A DNA stretch of 64,000 nucleotides from Micromonospora gifhornensis (GCF_016863515.1 NZ_BOPA01000001.1:28999-92998); one strand, 5' to 3'; shown: positions 9,519 through 20,051, counted from the first letter of the stretch. Numbers and translations are program-made. Notes: generated by a model from the sequence alone, not told the origin.

Positions 9519-9638
9519 ATGGAGATTAGCGGCAAATTAGATATATGTCTGGATTTGCGCTGTGTGCGGGGTCCGCCCGTGCGGTGCGGCCGACCGGACT
9601 GGACCGGGCCGCTGAGCGTGCGAATATGGGCGGCGTGA
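9519..9638 (+). CDS. Possible 39-residue leader ORF overlapping the holA start
   Basis: An ATG-started frame of 39 residues beginning MEISGKLDICLDL in an unusually A+T-rich stretch. It contains the rare codon TTA and an ATA, and its TGA overlaps the holA GTG as GTGA, the coupling geometry used elsewhere in this window. I see no good ribosome binding site and do not recognise the peptide. It may be a chance frame. Confidence 0.25.
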   Translation: MEISGKLDICLDLRCVRGPPVRCGRPDWTGPLSVRIWAA

Positions 9639-10606
9639 CCGCCGCCAGTGCCGCTCCTATTGTGCTCGTCCTCGGTGACGAGGAGCTGCTCGCCACGCGT
9701 GCGGTGGCCGAAACCGTCGCCACCGCGCGGGCCGCCGACCCGGACGTCGACGTCCGCGAATACCAGGCTGGTCAGCTCAGTGTCGGCGAGATCGACGAGA
9801 TGCTCAGCCCGTCGCTGTTCGGTGGTCGCCGGGTGCTGGTGCTGCGTTCCGGTCAGGACGCCCGCAAGGATCTGGTCGCGGCCCTGCTGGCGTACGCGAA
9901 GAATCCCGACCCGGACGTGCAGCTGATCGTGCAGCATCTCGGTGCGGCCAAGGGCAAGGCGTTCGCCGACGGGCTGAAGGCGGCCGGTGCCCACGTCATG
10001 CCGGCGGCCAAGCTGAAGGGGCACCGTGACCGGGTGGCCTTCGTCCGGGACGAGTTCCGTCGGGCCGGTGGGCGGTGCACCGACGACGCCGCCGAGGCGT
10101 TGATCGCCGCGGTCGGCAACGACCTGCGGGAGCTCGCCGCGGCCTGCGCACAGCTGATCGCCGACACCGACGGTCGGATCGGCGCCGACACCGTGGCCCG
10201 TTACTACCGGGGCCGGGTGGAGGTGAGTGGCTTCACCGTGGCCGACGCCACCATGGTCGGTGACCTGCCGGGTGCGCTGGAGGCACTGCGGTGGGCCCTG
10301 CACGTCGGGGTGGACCCGGTGCCGATCGCCGATGCGCTCGCCGACGGGATCCGCACCGTCGCCCGGGTCGCCTCCGCCGGGAGGGGCAGCCCCTATCAGT
10401 TGGCGAGCAGCCTGGGCATGCCGCCGTGGAAGGTCGAACGGGCCCAGCGGCAGGCACGTGGTTGGACGCCCGAGGGGCTGGTCCAGGCGATGCAGGCGGC
10501 GGCCGAGTGCAACGCGGCGGTCAAGGGCGGCTCGGACGACCGGGCGTACGCGCTGGAACGGGCCGTCTTCTCAGTGGCCGCCGCGCGGCGGGACGGCAAC
10601 AGATGA
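9635..10606 (+). CDS. holA: DNA polymerase III subunit delta
   Basis: The delta subunit opens the beta clamp in the replicative clamp loader. The 323-residue protein begins PIVLVLGDEELLATRAV, contains the actinobacterial HolA segments SLFGGRRVLVLRSGQDA and ELAAACAQLIADTDGRI, and ends in the helical collar domain (MPPWKVERAQRQARGW). The frame is open back to 9545; GTG at 9635 is chosen because the conserved protein starts here (ATG 9626 is an alternative). It follows comEC, the usual actinobacterial arrangement, and overlaps the next gene by ATGA. Confidence 0.92.
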   Translation: MTAASAAPIVLVLGDEELLATRAVAETVATARAADPDVDVREYQAGQLSVGEIDEMLSPSLFGGRRVLVLRSGQDARKDLVAALLAYAKNPDPDVQLIVQHLGAAKGKAFADGLKAAGAHVMPAAKLKGHRDRVAFVRDEFRRAGGRCTDDAAEALIAAVGNDLRELAAACAQLIADTDGRIGADTVARYYRGRVEVSGFTVADATMVGDLPGALEALRWALHVGVDPVPIADALADGIRTVARVASAGRGSPYQLASSLGMPPWKVERAQRQARGWTPEGLVQAMQAAAECNAAVKGGSDDRAYALERAVFSVAAARRDGNR

Positions 10607-11058
10607 GCGGAGCCTCCCGTGGCTCGTGGGCCACGATCCCGGCGGACGAGCAGCGGTACCGCCCGTTCTACGCCCGGGCGCTGAGGCTGCGTTTCGTCAA
10701 TCCGGGTGGGGTGCTCTGCTTCCTGTTCTTCGAGGGTGCGATCGCGTTGGCGACCCTGCTCGTCCTCGCCGAACTGGTCAAGTGGTGGGCGATCGTGGTG
10801 CTGCCGACGGCGGTGGCCGTCATGGTCAAGCTCAACGACCTGGTGGTCGCGATGGTGGTCCGTTCGGCGGCCGCCGTGCCCGAGCAAGAACGCGACCGGT
10901 TCCGGCGGCAGGTGGAACCGGTCGTGGGGCGGGCCCAGGTCGACTGGCTGCCGCACAGCGTGCCCGGTGTGGTGGTCCGGGTCGGGCCGGCGGACAGCGT
11001 CAAACCCGCCGACGGCACCGACGCAGCGTCCGGCCGGTCAGCAGGCAGGCGAGAGTAA
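10603..11058 (+). CDS. Conserved hypothetical membrane protein
   Basis: A 151-residue product of unknown function. A polar N-terminus (1-30) is followed by two adjacent hydrophobic segments (about 36-58 and 62-85) separated by few residues, then a soluble tail with VEPVVGRAQVDWLPHSVPGVVVRVGP. The start overlaps the holA stop as ATGA, so it is cotranslated with holA. It converges on rpsT, with a shared hairpin between them. Confidence 0.8.
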   Translation: MSGASRGSWATIPADEQRYRPFYARALRLRFVNPGGVLCFLFFEGAIALATLLVLAELVKWWAIVVLPTAVAVMVKLNDLVVAMVVRSAAAVPEQERDRFRRQVEPVVGRAQVDWLPHSVPGVVVRVGPADSVKPADGTDAASGRSAGRRE

Positions 11059-11122
11059 GCCCGGCCAGTCGACGGGTGGACGACGAGAGCGGGTGGATAA
11101 CCGGAGCGGGTGGATGACGAGA

Positions 11123-11153
11123 GTAAGCCCCAGGGCAGTGCCCCGGGGCTTAC
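11123..11153. terminator. Hairpin terminator between convergent genes
   Basis: Arms 11123-11136 and 11140-11153 (14 bases, one mismatch, 3-base loop) lie between the membrane protein gene and the convergent rpsT. The GTAAGCCCC/GGGGCTTAC stem has no clear T-run on either side. Confidence 0.65.
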
Positions 11154-11174
11154 GTCAGGTCAGCGGTCGCTGGC

Positions 11175-11441
11175 TCAGGAGGCGAGCGACGCCACGCGCT
11201 TGGCGATCGCCGACTTGCGGTTCGCCGCCTGGTTGGCGTGGATGACGCCCTTGCTGGCCGCCTTGTCCAGCTTCCGGGAGGCGTCCTGCATCAGCGCGGT
11301 GGCCTTCTCGGCGTCACCGGCCTCCGCAGCCTCGTGGAACTTGCGGATGGCGGTCTTCAGCGACGACTTGACCGACTTGTTACGCAGCCGGCGCTTCTCG
11401 TTCTGCCGGTTGCGCTTGATCTGGGACTTGATGTTCGCCAC
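11175..11441 (-). CDS. rpsT: 30S ribosomal protein S20
   Basis: An 88-residue basic protein starting [21 protein letters not shown], the standard bS20 N-terminus; it binds 16S rRNA early in 30S assembly. Length and composition are typical. A well-spaced promoter lies about 80-110 bases upstream (see next entry), leaving an untranslated leader of roughly 70 bases. Confidence 0.97.
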   Translation of the reverse strand: MANIKSQIKRNRQNEKRRLRNKSVKSSLKTAIRKFHEAAEAGDAEKATALMQDASRKLDKAASKGVIHANQAANRKSAIAKRVASLAS

Positions 11442-11519
11442 GCGACAGCCTCGTCTTGATAGCTCGGGTTGGTCAGCTTGTGCGCGCGACGAGCATGCGT
11501 CATCGCTGCGCGAAGAGCC

Positions 11520-11548
11520 AGGTTACCAGGTCGGCTCGGACGAGCCAA
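11520..11548 (-). promoter_or_regulatory. Sigma-70 type promoter of rpsT
   Basis: On the minus strand TTGGCT (11543-11548) and TAACCT (11520-11525) are separated by 17 bases, matching the principal sigma factor consensus spacing. Confidence 0.6.
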
Positions 11549-11564
11549 AACGGCACCCGACCAG

Positions 11565-12551
11565 TCAGGTCCACGCCTGGCGGCGGGCCAGCCAGGCCAG
11601 CGCCTGCTCGCCGGTCCACCGCTGGTGGGCGGGTAGCTGGGCCGACGCGGTCGGTGGGGGAGAGGCGGCGGCTGTCAGGTGGTAGCCGGCCAGGGCAGCC
11701 AGGGTCACGTCCAGGGCGTCGGCCGGCGCGTCGGCGGCGGCCGGGTGGGCGGCGAAACGGGTGTCGACGTCCAGCCCGCCGGCGTACCCGGTGATCAACA
11801 GCCCGGCCAGGTCGAACCAGGCCGGTCCGTGACACAGCCAGGTCCAGTCGCAGAACCAGGCGGTCGCGTCGGCACCGATCAGGACGTTGTCCACCCGCAG
11901 GTCACCGTGGGTCAGGCCGGTCGCCTCGGCGGCGTACCCGGGCAGTTTCGACTCCAGCGCGACCAGTTCGGCCAGCCGGCCCGCCACCGGTGCGGGTAGC
12001 GGTGGTGCCGCTTCCCGGCCGGCGGCCACCTCGCCCCACCAGAGGATGTCCTCGCGGGCCAGGTCGGCGAGGCGGGGCAGCCCGAGGTCGGCGAGTTCGG
12101 TCGGCGGCTCGGCGAGCGCGGCGGCGATGTCGACGAACCCGGCGAGGGTGGCGTCCAACTCCGTCGGGTCCCACGGCAGTCGGGGTGTGTGCCCGTCGAC
12201 CGGGTCGAGGCAGAGCGCGTACCAGCCCGCCTCCCACAGCGTCCAGCGCAGTCGTGGAACGGGCAGCCCGGCGGGTAGCCGGGTGAGGATGGCGGCCTCC
12301 CGGGCGTACCAGTCGACCAGGTGTGGCTGCTCGGCGCGGGCCGCGGCCTTGACGAACGCGCTGCCGCCGTCGGCGGTGCGCAGCACCGCGGCGAAACCCC
12401 GGGTGAACCCGGCGGTGGCGACCCGGGCCTGGACCACCGGCGCGCCGAGGCGTGCCGACAACGCGGCCCGGACCGCCGCCGGCAGGGCCGCCCAGCCGGG
12501 CCGCTGGGCGGTGGCGTGGTACGACACGGGTGACGCAGACGGGTTGCTCAC
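11565..12551 (-). CDS. Phosphotransferase family protein (APH/choline kinase fold)
   Basis: A 328-residue kinase-fold protein. Seen: GSAFVKAAA (ATP-binding Lys region), LTHGDLRVDNVLIG (the catalytic HGDxxxxN) and FCDWTWLCHGPAWFDLA (metal-binding Asp). The fold covers aminoglycoside, choline and homoserine kinases; nothing here proves antibiotic resistance. The GTG at 12551 is preferred (NANNNT-type CAGCAT seven bases upstream); GTG 12581 is an alternative that adds ten residues. It is divergent from the DUF4240 gene. Confidence 0.85.
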   Translation of the reverse strand: MSNPSASPVSYHATAQRPGWAALPAAVRAALSARLGAPVVQARVATAGFTRGFAAVLRTADGGSAFVKAAARAEQPHLVDWYAREAAILTRLPAGLPVPRLRWTLWEAGWYALCLDPVDGHTPRLPWDPTELDATLAGFVDIAAALAEPPTELADLGLPRLADLAREDILWWGEVAAGREAAPPLPAPVAGRLAELVALESKLPGYAAEATGLTHGDLRVDNVLIGADATAWFCDWTWLCHGPAWFDLAGLLITGYAGGLDVDTRFAAHPAAADAPADALDVTLAALAGYHLTAAASPPPTASAQLPAHQRWTGEQALAWLARRQAWT

Positions 12552-12720
12552 CCCACCATGCTGCCCCGGTGGCAGCGCCACCGCGCGGCCCGGCTACCGA
12601 GGGGCGCGGCGCGGCCGGCCGGCGCGGCCGGGGAGCGACCACGCAAGGGTGGCCGGCAACCGCGCGTGGCGTCCGCGCGCCGTGCGGTGGTGGTGGCGGC
12701 GTCTGCCAGACTGCCAGGCC

Positions 12721-13254
12721 ATGAGGACCGACGAGTTCTGGCAGTTGATCGACAGCGCCCGGTCCGGTGGGGGAGAGCCGGACGCCATCGCCGCTCGGGC
12801 GGTCGCGCTGCTCGCGGCCCGCGACCCCGAGGAGATCATCGGGTACGCCCGCCACCAACAGCGCGTCCTCACCGCCTCCTACCGGGTCGACCTCTGGGGT
12901 GCGGCGTACCTGATCAACGGCGGTGCCTCCGACGACGGCTTCGAGTATTTCCGGGGCTGGTTGATGGCACAGGGCCGGGAGGTCTTCGCCCGCGCGGTGG
13001 CCGAGCCGGACTCGCTGGCCGACCTGCCGCGGGTGCGGTCCGCCTCGCTCAGCGGCGAGGAGTTCGAGTGCGAGGACATGCTGGCGGTGCCGTGGGACGC
13101 GTACCGCAAGGCGACCGCGACCGAACTCCCCACCGACCGCGAATCGCCGCCGGTGCCCGACCTGAACGACTTCTGGGACTTCGACGACGCCGACGAGGCC
13201 CGGCGTCGGTTGCCCAAGCTCGCGGCCCTGTTCGTGGAGCCGCCACAGGAGTGA
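12721..13254 (+). CDS. DUF4240 domain protein
   Basis: A 177-residue protein beginning [14 protein letters not shown], the DUF4240 signature, with [23 protein letters not shown] and an acidic tail. The function of the family is unknown; some members sit beside WGR/SMI1-type proteins, but not here. The frame is open much further upstream because it crosses the divergent gene, but the conserved start is the ATG at 12721. Confidence 0.85.
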   Translation: MRTDEFWQLIDSARSGGGEPDAIAARAVALLAARDPEEIIGYARHQQRVLTASYRVDLWGAAYLINGGASDDGFEYFRGWLMAQGREVFARAVAEPDSLADLPRVRSASLSGEEFECEDMLAVPWDAYRKATATELPTDRESPPVPDLNDFWDFDDADEARRRLPKLAALFVEPPQE

Positions 13255-13299
13255 CGGACGCCCGGCCGACGCTCGGCGGGGACGTGGGAGCATAGAGGG

Positions 13300-13317
13300 G
13301 GCCGGCACGAGCCGGCC
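13300..13317 (+). terminator. Short GC hairpin between DUF4240 gene and lepA
   Basis: GGCCGGC and GCCGGCC (13300-13306 and 13311-13317) around ACGA. It may end the DUF4240 transcript or fold in the lepA leader. No T-run follows. Confidence 0.35.
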
Positions 13318-13348
13318 TGCTCACGTCAGCCGACCAGAACGGACCGCT

Positions 13349-15226
<1,878 letters not shown>

Positions 15227-15247
15227 CCCCCCTCGGGTGCGGTAGTC

Positions 15248-15302
15248 GTTTCGCCGCAATGGCAGTCACCAGGCAATCCGGTGACCGCCATTGCGGCGAA
15301 AC
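15248..15302. terminator. Long inverted repeat after lepA
   Basis: Arms 15248-15270 and 15280-15302 (23 bases, one mismatch) with a 9-base loop, 21 bases after the lepA stop. There is no T-run, but position and strength suit a stem-only terminator. It could also be a dispersed element, since it resembles the other intergenic inverted repeats in size. Confidence 0.6.
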
Positions 15303-15450
15303 CGTGTTGACCCACGGGTACGGGCAGGGCGGTGAGACCGGTGGACTGTCGACCGGCATAGGTCGGTTTGAGTTCTTCGCGGGTCGGGCATTAGGCGGTC
15401 ACGACAGGAAAACCACAAATGTGGATCGTCTTTTGTGAAGGAGAGCGACC

Positions 15451-15738
15451 ATGGAGCTCACCGTCTGGGGCATCATCACCGCGCTGATCGTCGGTCTGAT
15501 CGTCGGCGCACTGGGCCGCCTGGTGGTGCCGGGCCGTCAGCCCATGCCGATCTGGCTGCACATGCTCATCGGTGTCGGTGCCGCGCTGCTCGGTACCGTG
15601 ATCGCCCGCGCCTCCGGCTTCGCCGAGACCGCCGGCATCGACTGGCGGGAGCTGATGCTCCAGGTGCTGCTGGCCGCCATCGCGGTCGCGCTGGTCGCCG
15701 GGGTCGGCCGCAGTCGCCGGGGCGTCACCCACCGGTAA
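15451..15738 (+). CDS. GlsB/YeaQ/YmgE family membrane protein
   Basis: A 95-residue protein with three hydrophobic segments (about 5-25, 35-55, 67-85) and the family motif LIVGLIVGALGRLVVPGRQPMP. Such proteins are small stress-associated membrane proteins; the older name transglycosylase-associated is not supported by activity. GAAGGAGAG lies just before the ATG. The 220-base gap upstream holds the lepA hairpin and presumably the promoter, which I cannot place with confidence. Confidence 0.88.
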   Translation: MELTVWGIITALIVGLIVGALGRLVVPGRQPMPIWLHMLIGVGAALLGTVIARASGFAETAGIDWRELMLQVLLAAIAVALVAGVGRSRRGVTHR

Positions 15739-15752
15739 CCGCTGATCACAAA

Positions 15753-15787
15753 GAAAGGCACCCGACCTGAGTGGTCGGGTGCCTTTC
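15753..15787 (+). terminator. Rho-independent-type terminator after the GlsB-like gene
   Basis: Perfect 15-base arms (15753-15767 and 15773-15787) around TGAGT. The stem carries AAA on the left and TTT on the right edge, so the T-run is part of the hairpin. Confidence 0.8.
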
Positions 15788-15850
15788 TCGTGCGCATCTT
15801 GCTCTCATCAGCACCGGTGCGGCGGTGGGTGCCGCGAGGTGCTGCCGGGT

Positions 15851-15906
15851 GTTAAGAAGGGCACCCTTTTAGTACGCGAGGCGTTAATAAGGTGCCCTTC
15901 CTTGCA
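15851..15906 (+). repeat. Family B element, copy 1
   Basis: Two half-sites, GTTAAGAAGGGCACCCTT (15851) and GTTAATAAGGTGCCCTTC (15883), 32 bases apart. In this copy GAAGGGCACC and GGTGCCCTTC are exactly complementary, so the halves can pair. It lies between two convergent genes. Confidence 0.8.
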
Positions 15907-15909
15907 TGC

Positions 15910-16815
15910 TCAGCGGAGCCAGGGGATGTTGCGGTTGAGCAGGCCGCGCTGCTTGAGTTCCTTGCGCAGCGGGATCTCGTCGTCGATGTAGCCGTCCCAG
16001 TTGATGCCCCAGTAGTTCGCGGTGTGGGTGCCCTCACCGCAGAGCTGGCGCTGCACCGGCGTGCGGTTGTTCCACCACTCGCCGTTCTTGTCGATGTGCA
16101 GCTCGTCGAGGGGACGGATCCACCGGTAGGTGTAGCCGACGAAGAGCATCTTGCGGGTGATGTTCGACAGGTTCGTCGACCGCGAGTGCCACTGGCGGCG
16201 GTCGAAGATGAAGGCGTCGCCCGGGTTGGCGGTGATCTCGACGGTGCCCTCCGGGTCCGGGTTGTGCACCGTGGTGTCCGCCGGACGCGGCAGCGAGTTC
16301 CACAGGTGGCTGCCCGGGATGACCTTGGTGGCGCCGCGGCCGGTCTCCGACAGGTCGGAGAGCACGTAGGCGACCTTCAGCGAGAACATCGGCCGGGGCA
16401 GGTTCGGGTCCATCGTCTCCGGGTCGGAGTTCTGCCGGTACCCGTCCTGGTGCCACCCCCAGTACGGCTTCTCCGGCTCCAGCGCCGGAGGAGTCACGTC
16501 GAGGTGGTTGTGGTGGCTGTAGATGTTCCACCCGGCCAGGCCCCACATGTACGGGAAGGCGATCGGGTGGGTGAGCAGGTCGCCGAAGAGCTCGTCGCGC
16601 TCAAGGAAGCCCAGCAGGTGCAGGGTGCCGTCCTTGGTGGTCTTGCCCTTGGCCTTCTCCTCGGCGTACACCCGGTCGACCGCGGCTTCGAGGGCGGCCC
16701 GGTGGTCCTCGGTCAGGACGTTGCGCAGCAGGAGAAATCCCTGCTCGTGGAACTCCTTGCGGTCGACGTCACTGATCGGTTCATAGCCGGTGCGGTCGCC
16801 GTAGTCGAAAGCCAC
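15910..16815 (-). CDS. Phytanoyl-CoA dioxygenase (PhyH) family protein
   Basis: A 301-residue Fe(II)/2-oxoglutarate-dependent oxygenase. The metal triad can be seen as WGWHQDGYR (His-x-Asp) and the distal His in RRQWHSRSTN, with a following Arg for 2-oxoglutarate binding in the C-terminal third. The substrate is unknown; no biosynthetic neighbours are present. The frame is open to 16956, but GTG 16815 has GGGGAGGG eight bases upstream and starts just before the conserved region. A palindrome lies 120-145 bases upstream. Confidence 0.87.
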   Translation of the reverse strand: MAFDYGDRTGYEPISDVDRKEFHEQGFLLLRNVLTEDHRAALEAAVDRVYAEEKAKGKTTKDGTLHLLGFLERDELFGDLLTHPIAFPYMWGLAGWNIYSHHNHLDVTPPALEPEKPYWGWHQDGYRQNSDPETMDPNLPRPMFSLKVAYVLSDLSETGRGATKVIPGSHLWNSLPRPADTTVHNPDPEGTVEITANPGDAFIFDRRQWHSRSTNLSNITRKMLFVGYTYRWIRPLDELHIDKNGEWWNNRTPVQRQLCGEGTHTANYWGINWDGYIDDEIPLRKELKQRGLLNRNIPWLR

Positions 16816-16934
16816 GTCGTACCCTCCCCAAGAGGTGAAACCATTTCTGGCACAGGTGGCCGATCGTAACGCGCGATCGCACCGGCTGTCGGACCGCCCG
16901 CATCGATCCCTGCGATGATGACGACGCAGCGCAG

Positions 16935-16960
16935 CTGAGCGACTACCGCTAGTCACTCAG
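16935..16960. promoter_or_regulatory. Imperfect palindrome upstream of the PhyH gene
   Basis: CTGAGCGACTA (16935-16945), CCGC, TAGTCACTCAG (16950-16960): 11-base arms with one mismatch. It lies after the stop of the next upstream minus-strand gene and before the PhyH gene, so it may be that gene's terminator or an operator. Confidence 0.4.
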
Positions 16961-17033
16961 AGTGGCGATGCCGGGCCATTAATGGCGGAATGCCGGTTTT
17001 TGCGGTTACTGCGGGTAAGGAGATCGGGGTCTG

Positions 17034-17891
17034 TCAGGCGTCCGCGAAGACCTCGGCGACGACCTCGGCATGCTCCCGCGAACCGTCACCGACCCGGCTC
17101 CACGAACCACCCCGGTTGGTCCACTCCAGGTCGCCGAAGCGCACCCGCTTCACTCCGTGATCGTTGGCGTGGGCGACCAGCCAGTGCGCGTACCGCCAGC
17201 CATCGAGTTGGTTCGCCGCCGTGACCGTGAGCCCGGTCAGATGCGCCGTGGTCGCCGAGCCGGTCAACCCCCAGTCGAGGTTGAGACCCTGGGTCAGCGC
17301 GGTGGCGGCAGCCTCGCCCCGCATCGCCGGATCGTCGCCGAAGGTGCAGACCACCGCACCCGTGGCGTGGCCGAGCAGCGCGCGGGTGAGCACCTCCGAC
17401 TCGTCGGCCCACTTCTCGTACGCCTCCGGGAAGGCGGACCGCTGCACCTTCTGCGCCGCGTCGGTGACCCGCATGTCCTGCCAGCCGCGCACCTTCTTCA
17501 GCGCGGCGTAGAACCGGTCGGCCGCGTACCGGGGGTCACGGATCTCCTCGGGACTGCCCCAACCCTGGCTCGGCCGCTGCTGGAACAGGCCTACCGAGTC
17601 GCGGTCCCCGCCGGCCAGGTTGCGCAGCCCGGACTCCTGGTAGGCGGTGGCGAGCGCCACCACCACGGCCCGGTCGGGAAGCTCGTGCTGGATGCCGATG
17701 GCCGCGATGGTCGCCGCGTTGGCCATCTGATGAGCGTCCAGGGTCACCTTCCCGTCGGCCTGCACGGTGCAGGCCCGGCTGGCCAAGGGCAGCCGTAGTC
17801 GCTCTCCCACCTGCCGCATGCCGAGCACGATGCCGATCACGGCGACCAGCACGACGACCAGGAAACCGCCCACGACCACCCGAGTTCGCAC
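17034..17891 (-). CDS. Membrane-anchored lysozyme-like protein, function unknown
   Basis: A 285-residue protein with an N-terminal membrane helix (about 5-28, VVGGFLVVVLVAVIGIVLG) and a soluble, probably extracellular domain. The segment VALATAYQESGLRN...DSVGLFQQRPSQGWG resembles the catalytic Glu region of transglycosylase/lysozyme-like folds, as in a widespread actinobacterial family without assigned function. GTG 17891 follows GGGAGG at a good distance; the frame is open to 18134. The gene overlaps nothing; the enoyl-CoA hydratase lies upstream on the same strand. Confidence 0.75.
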   Translation of the reverse strand: MRTRVVVGGFLVVVLVAVIGIVLGMRQVGERLRLPLASRACTVQADGKVTLDAHQMANAATIAAIGIQHELPDRAVVVALATAYQESGLRNLAGGDRDSVGLFQQRPSQGWGSPEEIRDPRYAADRFYAALKKVRGWQDMRVTDAAQKVQRSAFPEAYEKWADESEVLTRALLGHATGAVVCTFGDDPAMRGEAAATALTQGLNLDWGLTGSATTAHLTGLTVTAANQLDGWRYAHWLVAHANDHGVKRVRFGDLEWTNRGGSWSRVGDGSREHAEVVAEVFADA

Positions 17892-18018
17892 CCACACCTC
17901 CCGTACGACGTCCGCCGAAAGCGTACGTCCCTCAGCGCCCGACCTGGGTCGTCCGTCCAGTTCCACCGCGAGCGCGCGATCCGCGTCGGGACGGAAGTTC
18001 CCCGATGGCGGCCGATCC

Positions 18019-18807
18019 TCACCTGTCGAGTTCGGCGACCCAGCGCGGCGGACGCTTCTCCCGGAACGCGGTGACCCCCTCGATGCCGTCGCCGGACAGG
18101 AAGTAGCGGGTGGACAGGGTGCCCAGCTCCGCAAGTTCGGCGCGCAGGTCGGTGGCGGGTGGGCGGCGCAGCAGTTCCTTCGCCCCGGCCAGCGCCGACG
18201 GAGCGCCCCGCACCAGCGAGTCGAGGTAGCGCTGCACCGCGGCGTCCAACTCGTCGGTCGGCACCGCGGCGGTGACCAGACCGATCTGCGCCGCCCGCCG
18301 GCCGTCGAAGGTGTCGCCGGTCAGGTACAGCTCGGCCGCCGCCCGGGGATGCAGCCGGGGCAGCACGGTCGCCGAGATCACCGCCGGGATCACCCCGATG
18401 CGTACCTCGGTGAAGGCGAAGGTGGCCTCGGCGGCGCAGATCGCCAGGTCGGCCGCCGCGATCAGGCCCAGACCACCGGCTCGGGCCGGGCCGGCGACCC
18501 GGGCCAGCACCGGCTTCGGGCACTGCCGGACCGCCGCGAGCACGTCACCCAGCATCCCGGCGGGCACCGTCCCGCTGGCGTACGCCGCCGCCGTCTCCTT
18601 CAGGTCCGCCCCGGAACAGAAGACCGAGCCGGTGTGGTCCAGCACGATCACCCGGACCGTGTCGTCGGCGACCGCGGCGTCCAGCCCGGCCAGCAGTTGG
18701 GTCATCAACGGCGTGGAGAGGGCGTTGCGGTTGTGTGGGCTGTCCAGGGTGAGGGTGCTCACCCCGCGGGCCGTGGTGACCCGTACCAGCGCGTCGGGAG
18801 AGGTCAT
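18019..18807 (-). CDS. Enoyl-CoA hydratase/isomerase family protein
   Basis: A 262-residue crotonase-fold protein. HNRNALSTPLMTQLL opens the CoA-binding fold, FCSGADLKE is the first oxyanion-hole segment and ARAGGLGLIAAADLAIC the second. Of the two acidic positions used by hydratases, E in FTEVRIGVIP is present; the substrate is unknown. Start chosen at the ATG beginning MTSPDALVRV; it is divergent from hemW with only 20 bases between the start codons. Confidence 0.87.
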   Translation of the reverse strand: MTSPDALVRVTTARGVSTLTLDSPHNRNALSTPLMTQLLAGLDAAVADDTVRVIVLDHTGSVFCSGADLKETAAAYASGTVPAGMLGDVLAAVRQCPKPVLARVAGPARAGGLGLIAAADLAICAAEATFAFTEVRIGVIPAVISATVLPRLHPRAAAELYLTGDTFDGRRAAQIGLVTAAVPTDELDAAVQRYLDSLVRGAPSALAGAKELLRRPPATDLRAELAELGTLSTRYFLSGDGIEGVTAFREKRPPRWVAELDR

Positions 18808-18827
18808 GGGAGGGCACACTAGTGGCC

Positions 18828-20051
18828 ATGCCCGGCGTCCTTCCAGCAGGCGAACCCGTCCCGACCGACGGGTCGTTGCCCGCATCCGCCCGAGCGAGCG
18901 TCGGTGACCAGGGCTTCGGCGTGTACGTGCACGTGCCCTTCTGCGCCAGCCGCTGCGGCTACTGCGACTTCAACACCTACACGGCGCAGGAGCTGGGCGG
19001 CGGCGCGAGCCGGGACGGCTACGCCGACACCGTGCTGGCCGAGCTGGCCCTCGCCGCGCGGGTGCTGGGCGACCGTCCGCCCCGCCGGGTGGAGACCGTC
19101 TTCGTCGGCGGTGGAACCCCCACCCTGCTGCCCGCCGACGACCTGGCCCGCATCCTCGACGCCATCGACCGCACCTGGGGACTGGCCGCCGACGCCGAGG
19201 TGACCACCGAGGCCAACCCCGAGTCGGTCACCCCTGCCTCCCTCAAGGAGCTGCGGGCCGCCGGCTACACCCGGATCTCGCTGGGCATGCAGTCGGTCGC
19301 CCCCGGGGTGCTCGCCGTGCTCGACCGTCGACACAGCGCCGGTCGGGCCACGGCCGCCGCGCTGGAGGCCCGGGACGCCGGGTTCGACCACGTCAACCTG
19401 GATCTGATCTACGGGACGCCGGGGGAGCGGCCGGAGGACTTCGCCGCCTCGCTGGACCAGGTCGTGGCGGCGGGCGCCGACCACGTCAGCGCGTACGCCC
19501 TGATCGTCGAGGACGGCACCCGACTGGCCGCCCGGATGCGTCGCGGTGAACTGCCGTACCCGGACGACGACGTCGCCGCGGACCGTTACCTGGCCGCCGA
19601 GGCCGCCCTCGACGCGGCCGGCTTCTCCTGGTACGAGGTGTCCAACTGGGCCCGTACGCCATCGGGCCGGTGCCGGCACAACCTGCTCTACTGGACCGGC
19701 GGCGACTGGTGGGGCCTCGGGCCGGGGGCGCACAGCCACGTCGGTGGGGTGCGCTGGTGGAACGTCAAACACCCCACGGCGTACGCCCAACGCCTGGCCG
19801 CCGGCCGGTCACCCGGACTGGCGCGGGAGGTGCTGACCGCCGACGAGGCCCGGATGGAGGAGGTCATGCTCCGGCTGCGGCTGGCCGACGGACTGCCGCT
19901 GGACGTGCTCGACGACGCCGGTCGCGCGGCGGCGGCGCGGGCGGTGACCGACGGCCTGCTGGCCGCTCCCGCCCACGCGGCCGGCCGCGCGGTGTTGACC
20001 CTGCGCGGCCGGCTGCTCGCCGACGCCGTGGTGCGTGACCTGCTGCCCTGA
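18828..20051 (+). CDS. hemW: Radical SAM heme chaperone HemW
   Basis: A 407-residue radical SAM protein once called oxygen-independent coproporphyrinogen III oxidase. The signature HVPFCASRCGYCDFNTY holds the CxxxCxxC cluster ligands without the extra N-terminal residues of true HemN, so the heme-chaperone assignment is favoured. GGGTPTLL and the C-terminal HemN_C-like segment are present. ATG 18828 is chosen; GTG 18822 adds two residues. hemW commonly precedes hrcA-dnaJ in actinobacteria, as here apart from one intervening gene. Confidence 0.92.
   Translation: MPGVLPAGEPVPTDGSLPASARASVGDQGFGVYVHVPFCASRCGYCDFNTYTAQELGGGASRDGYADTVLAELALAARVLGDRPPRRVETVFVGGGTPTLLPADDLARILDAIDRTWGLAADAEVTTEANPESVTPASLKELRAAGYTRISLGMQSVAPGVLAVLDRRHSAGRATAAALEARDAGFDHVNLDLIYGTPGERPEDFAASLDQVVAAGADHVSAYALIVEDGTRLAARMRRGELPYPDDDVAADRYLAAEAALDAAGFSWYEVSNWARTPSGRCRHNLLYWTGGDWWGLGPGAHSHVGGVRWWNVKHPTAYAQRLAAGRSPGLAREVLTADEARMEEVMLRLRLADGLPLDVLDDAGRAAAARAVTDGLLAAPAHAAGRAVLTLRGRLLADAVVRDLLP

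Noticed and set aside
11565..12551. Aminoglycoside resistance gene
   Set aside because: Only the general APH/choline kinase fold is visible; the fold alone does not give the substrate.
15910..20051. Small biosynthetic cluster (dioxygenase, hydratase, radical SAM)
   Set aside because: The genes are on separate transcripts, the radical SAM gene is hemW, and there is no core synthase.
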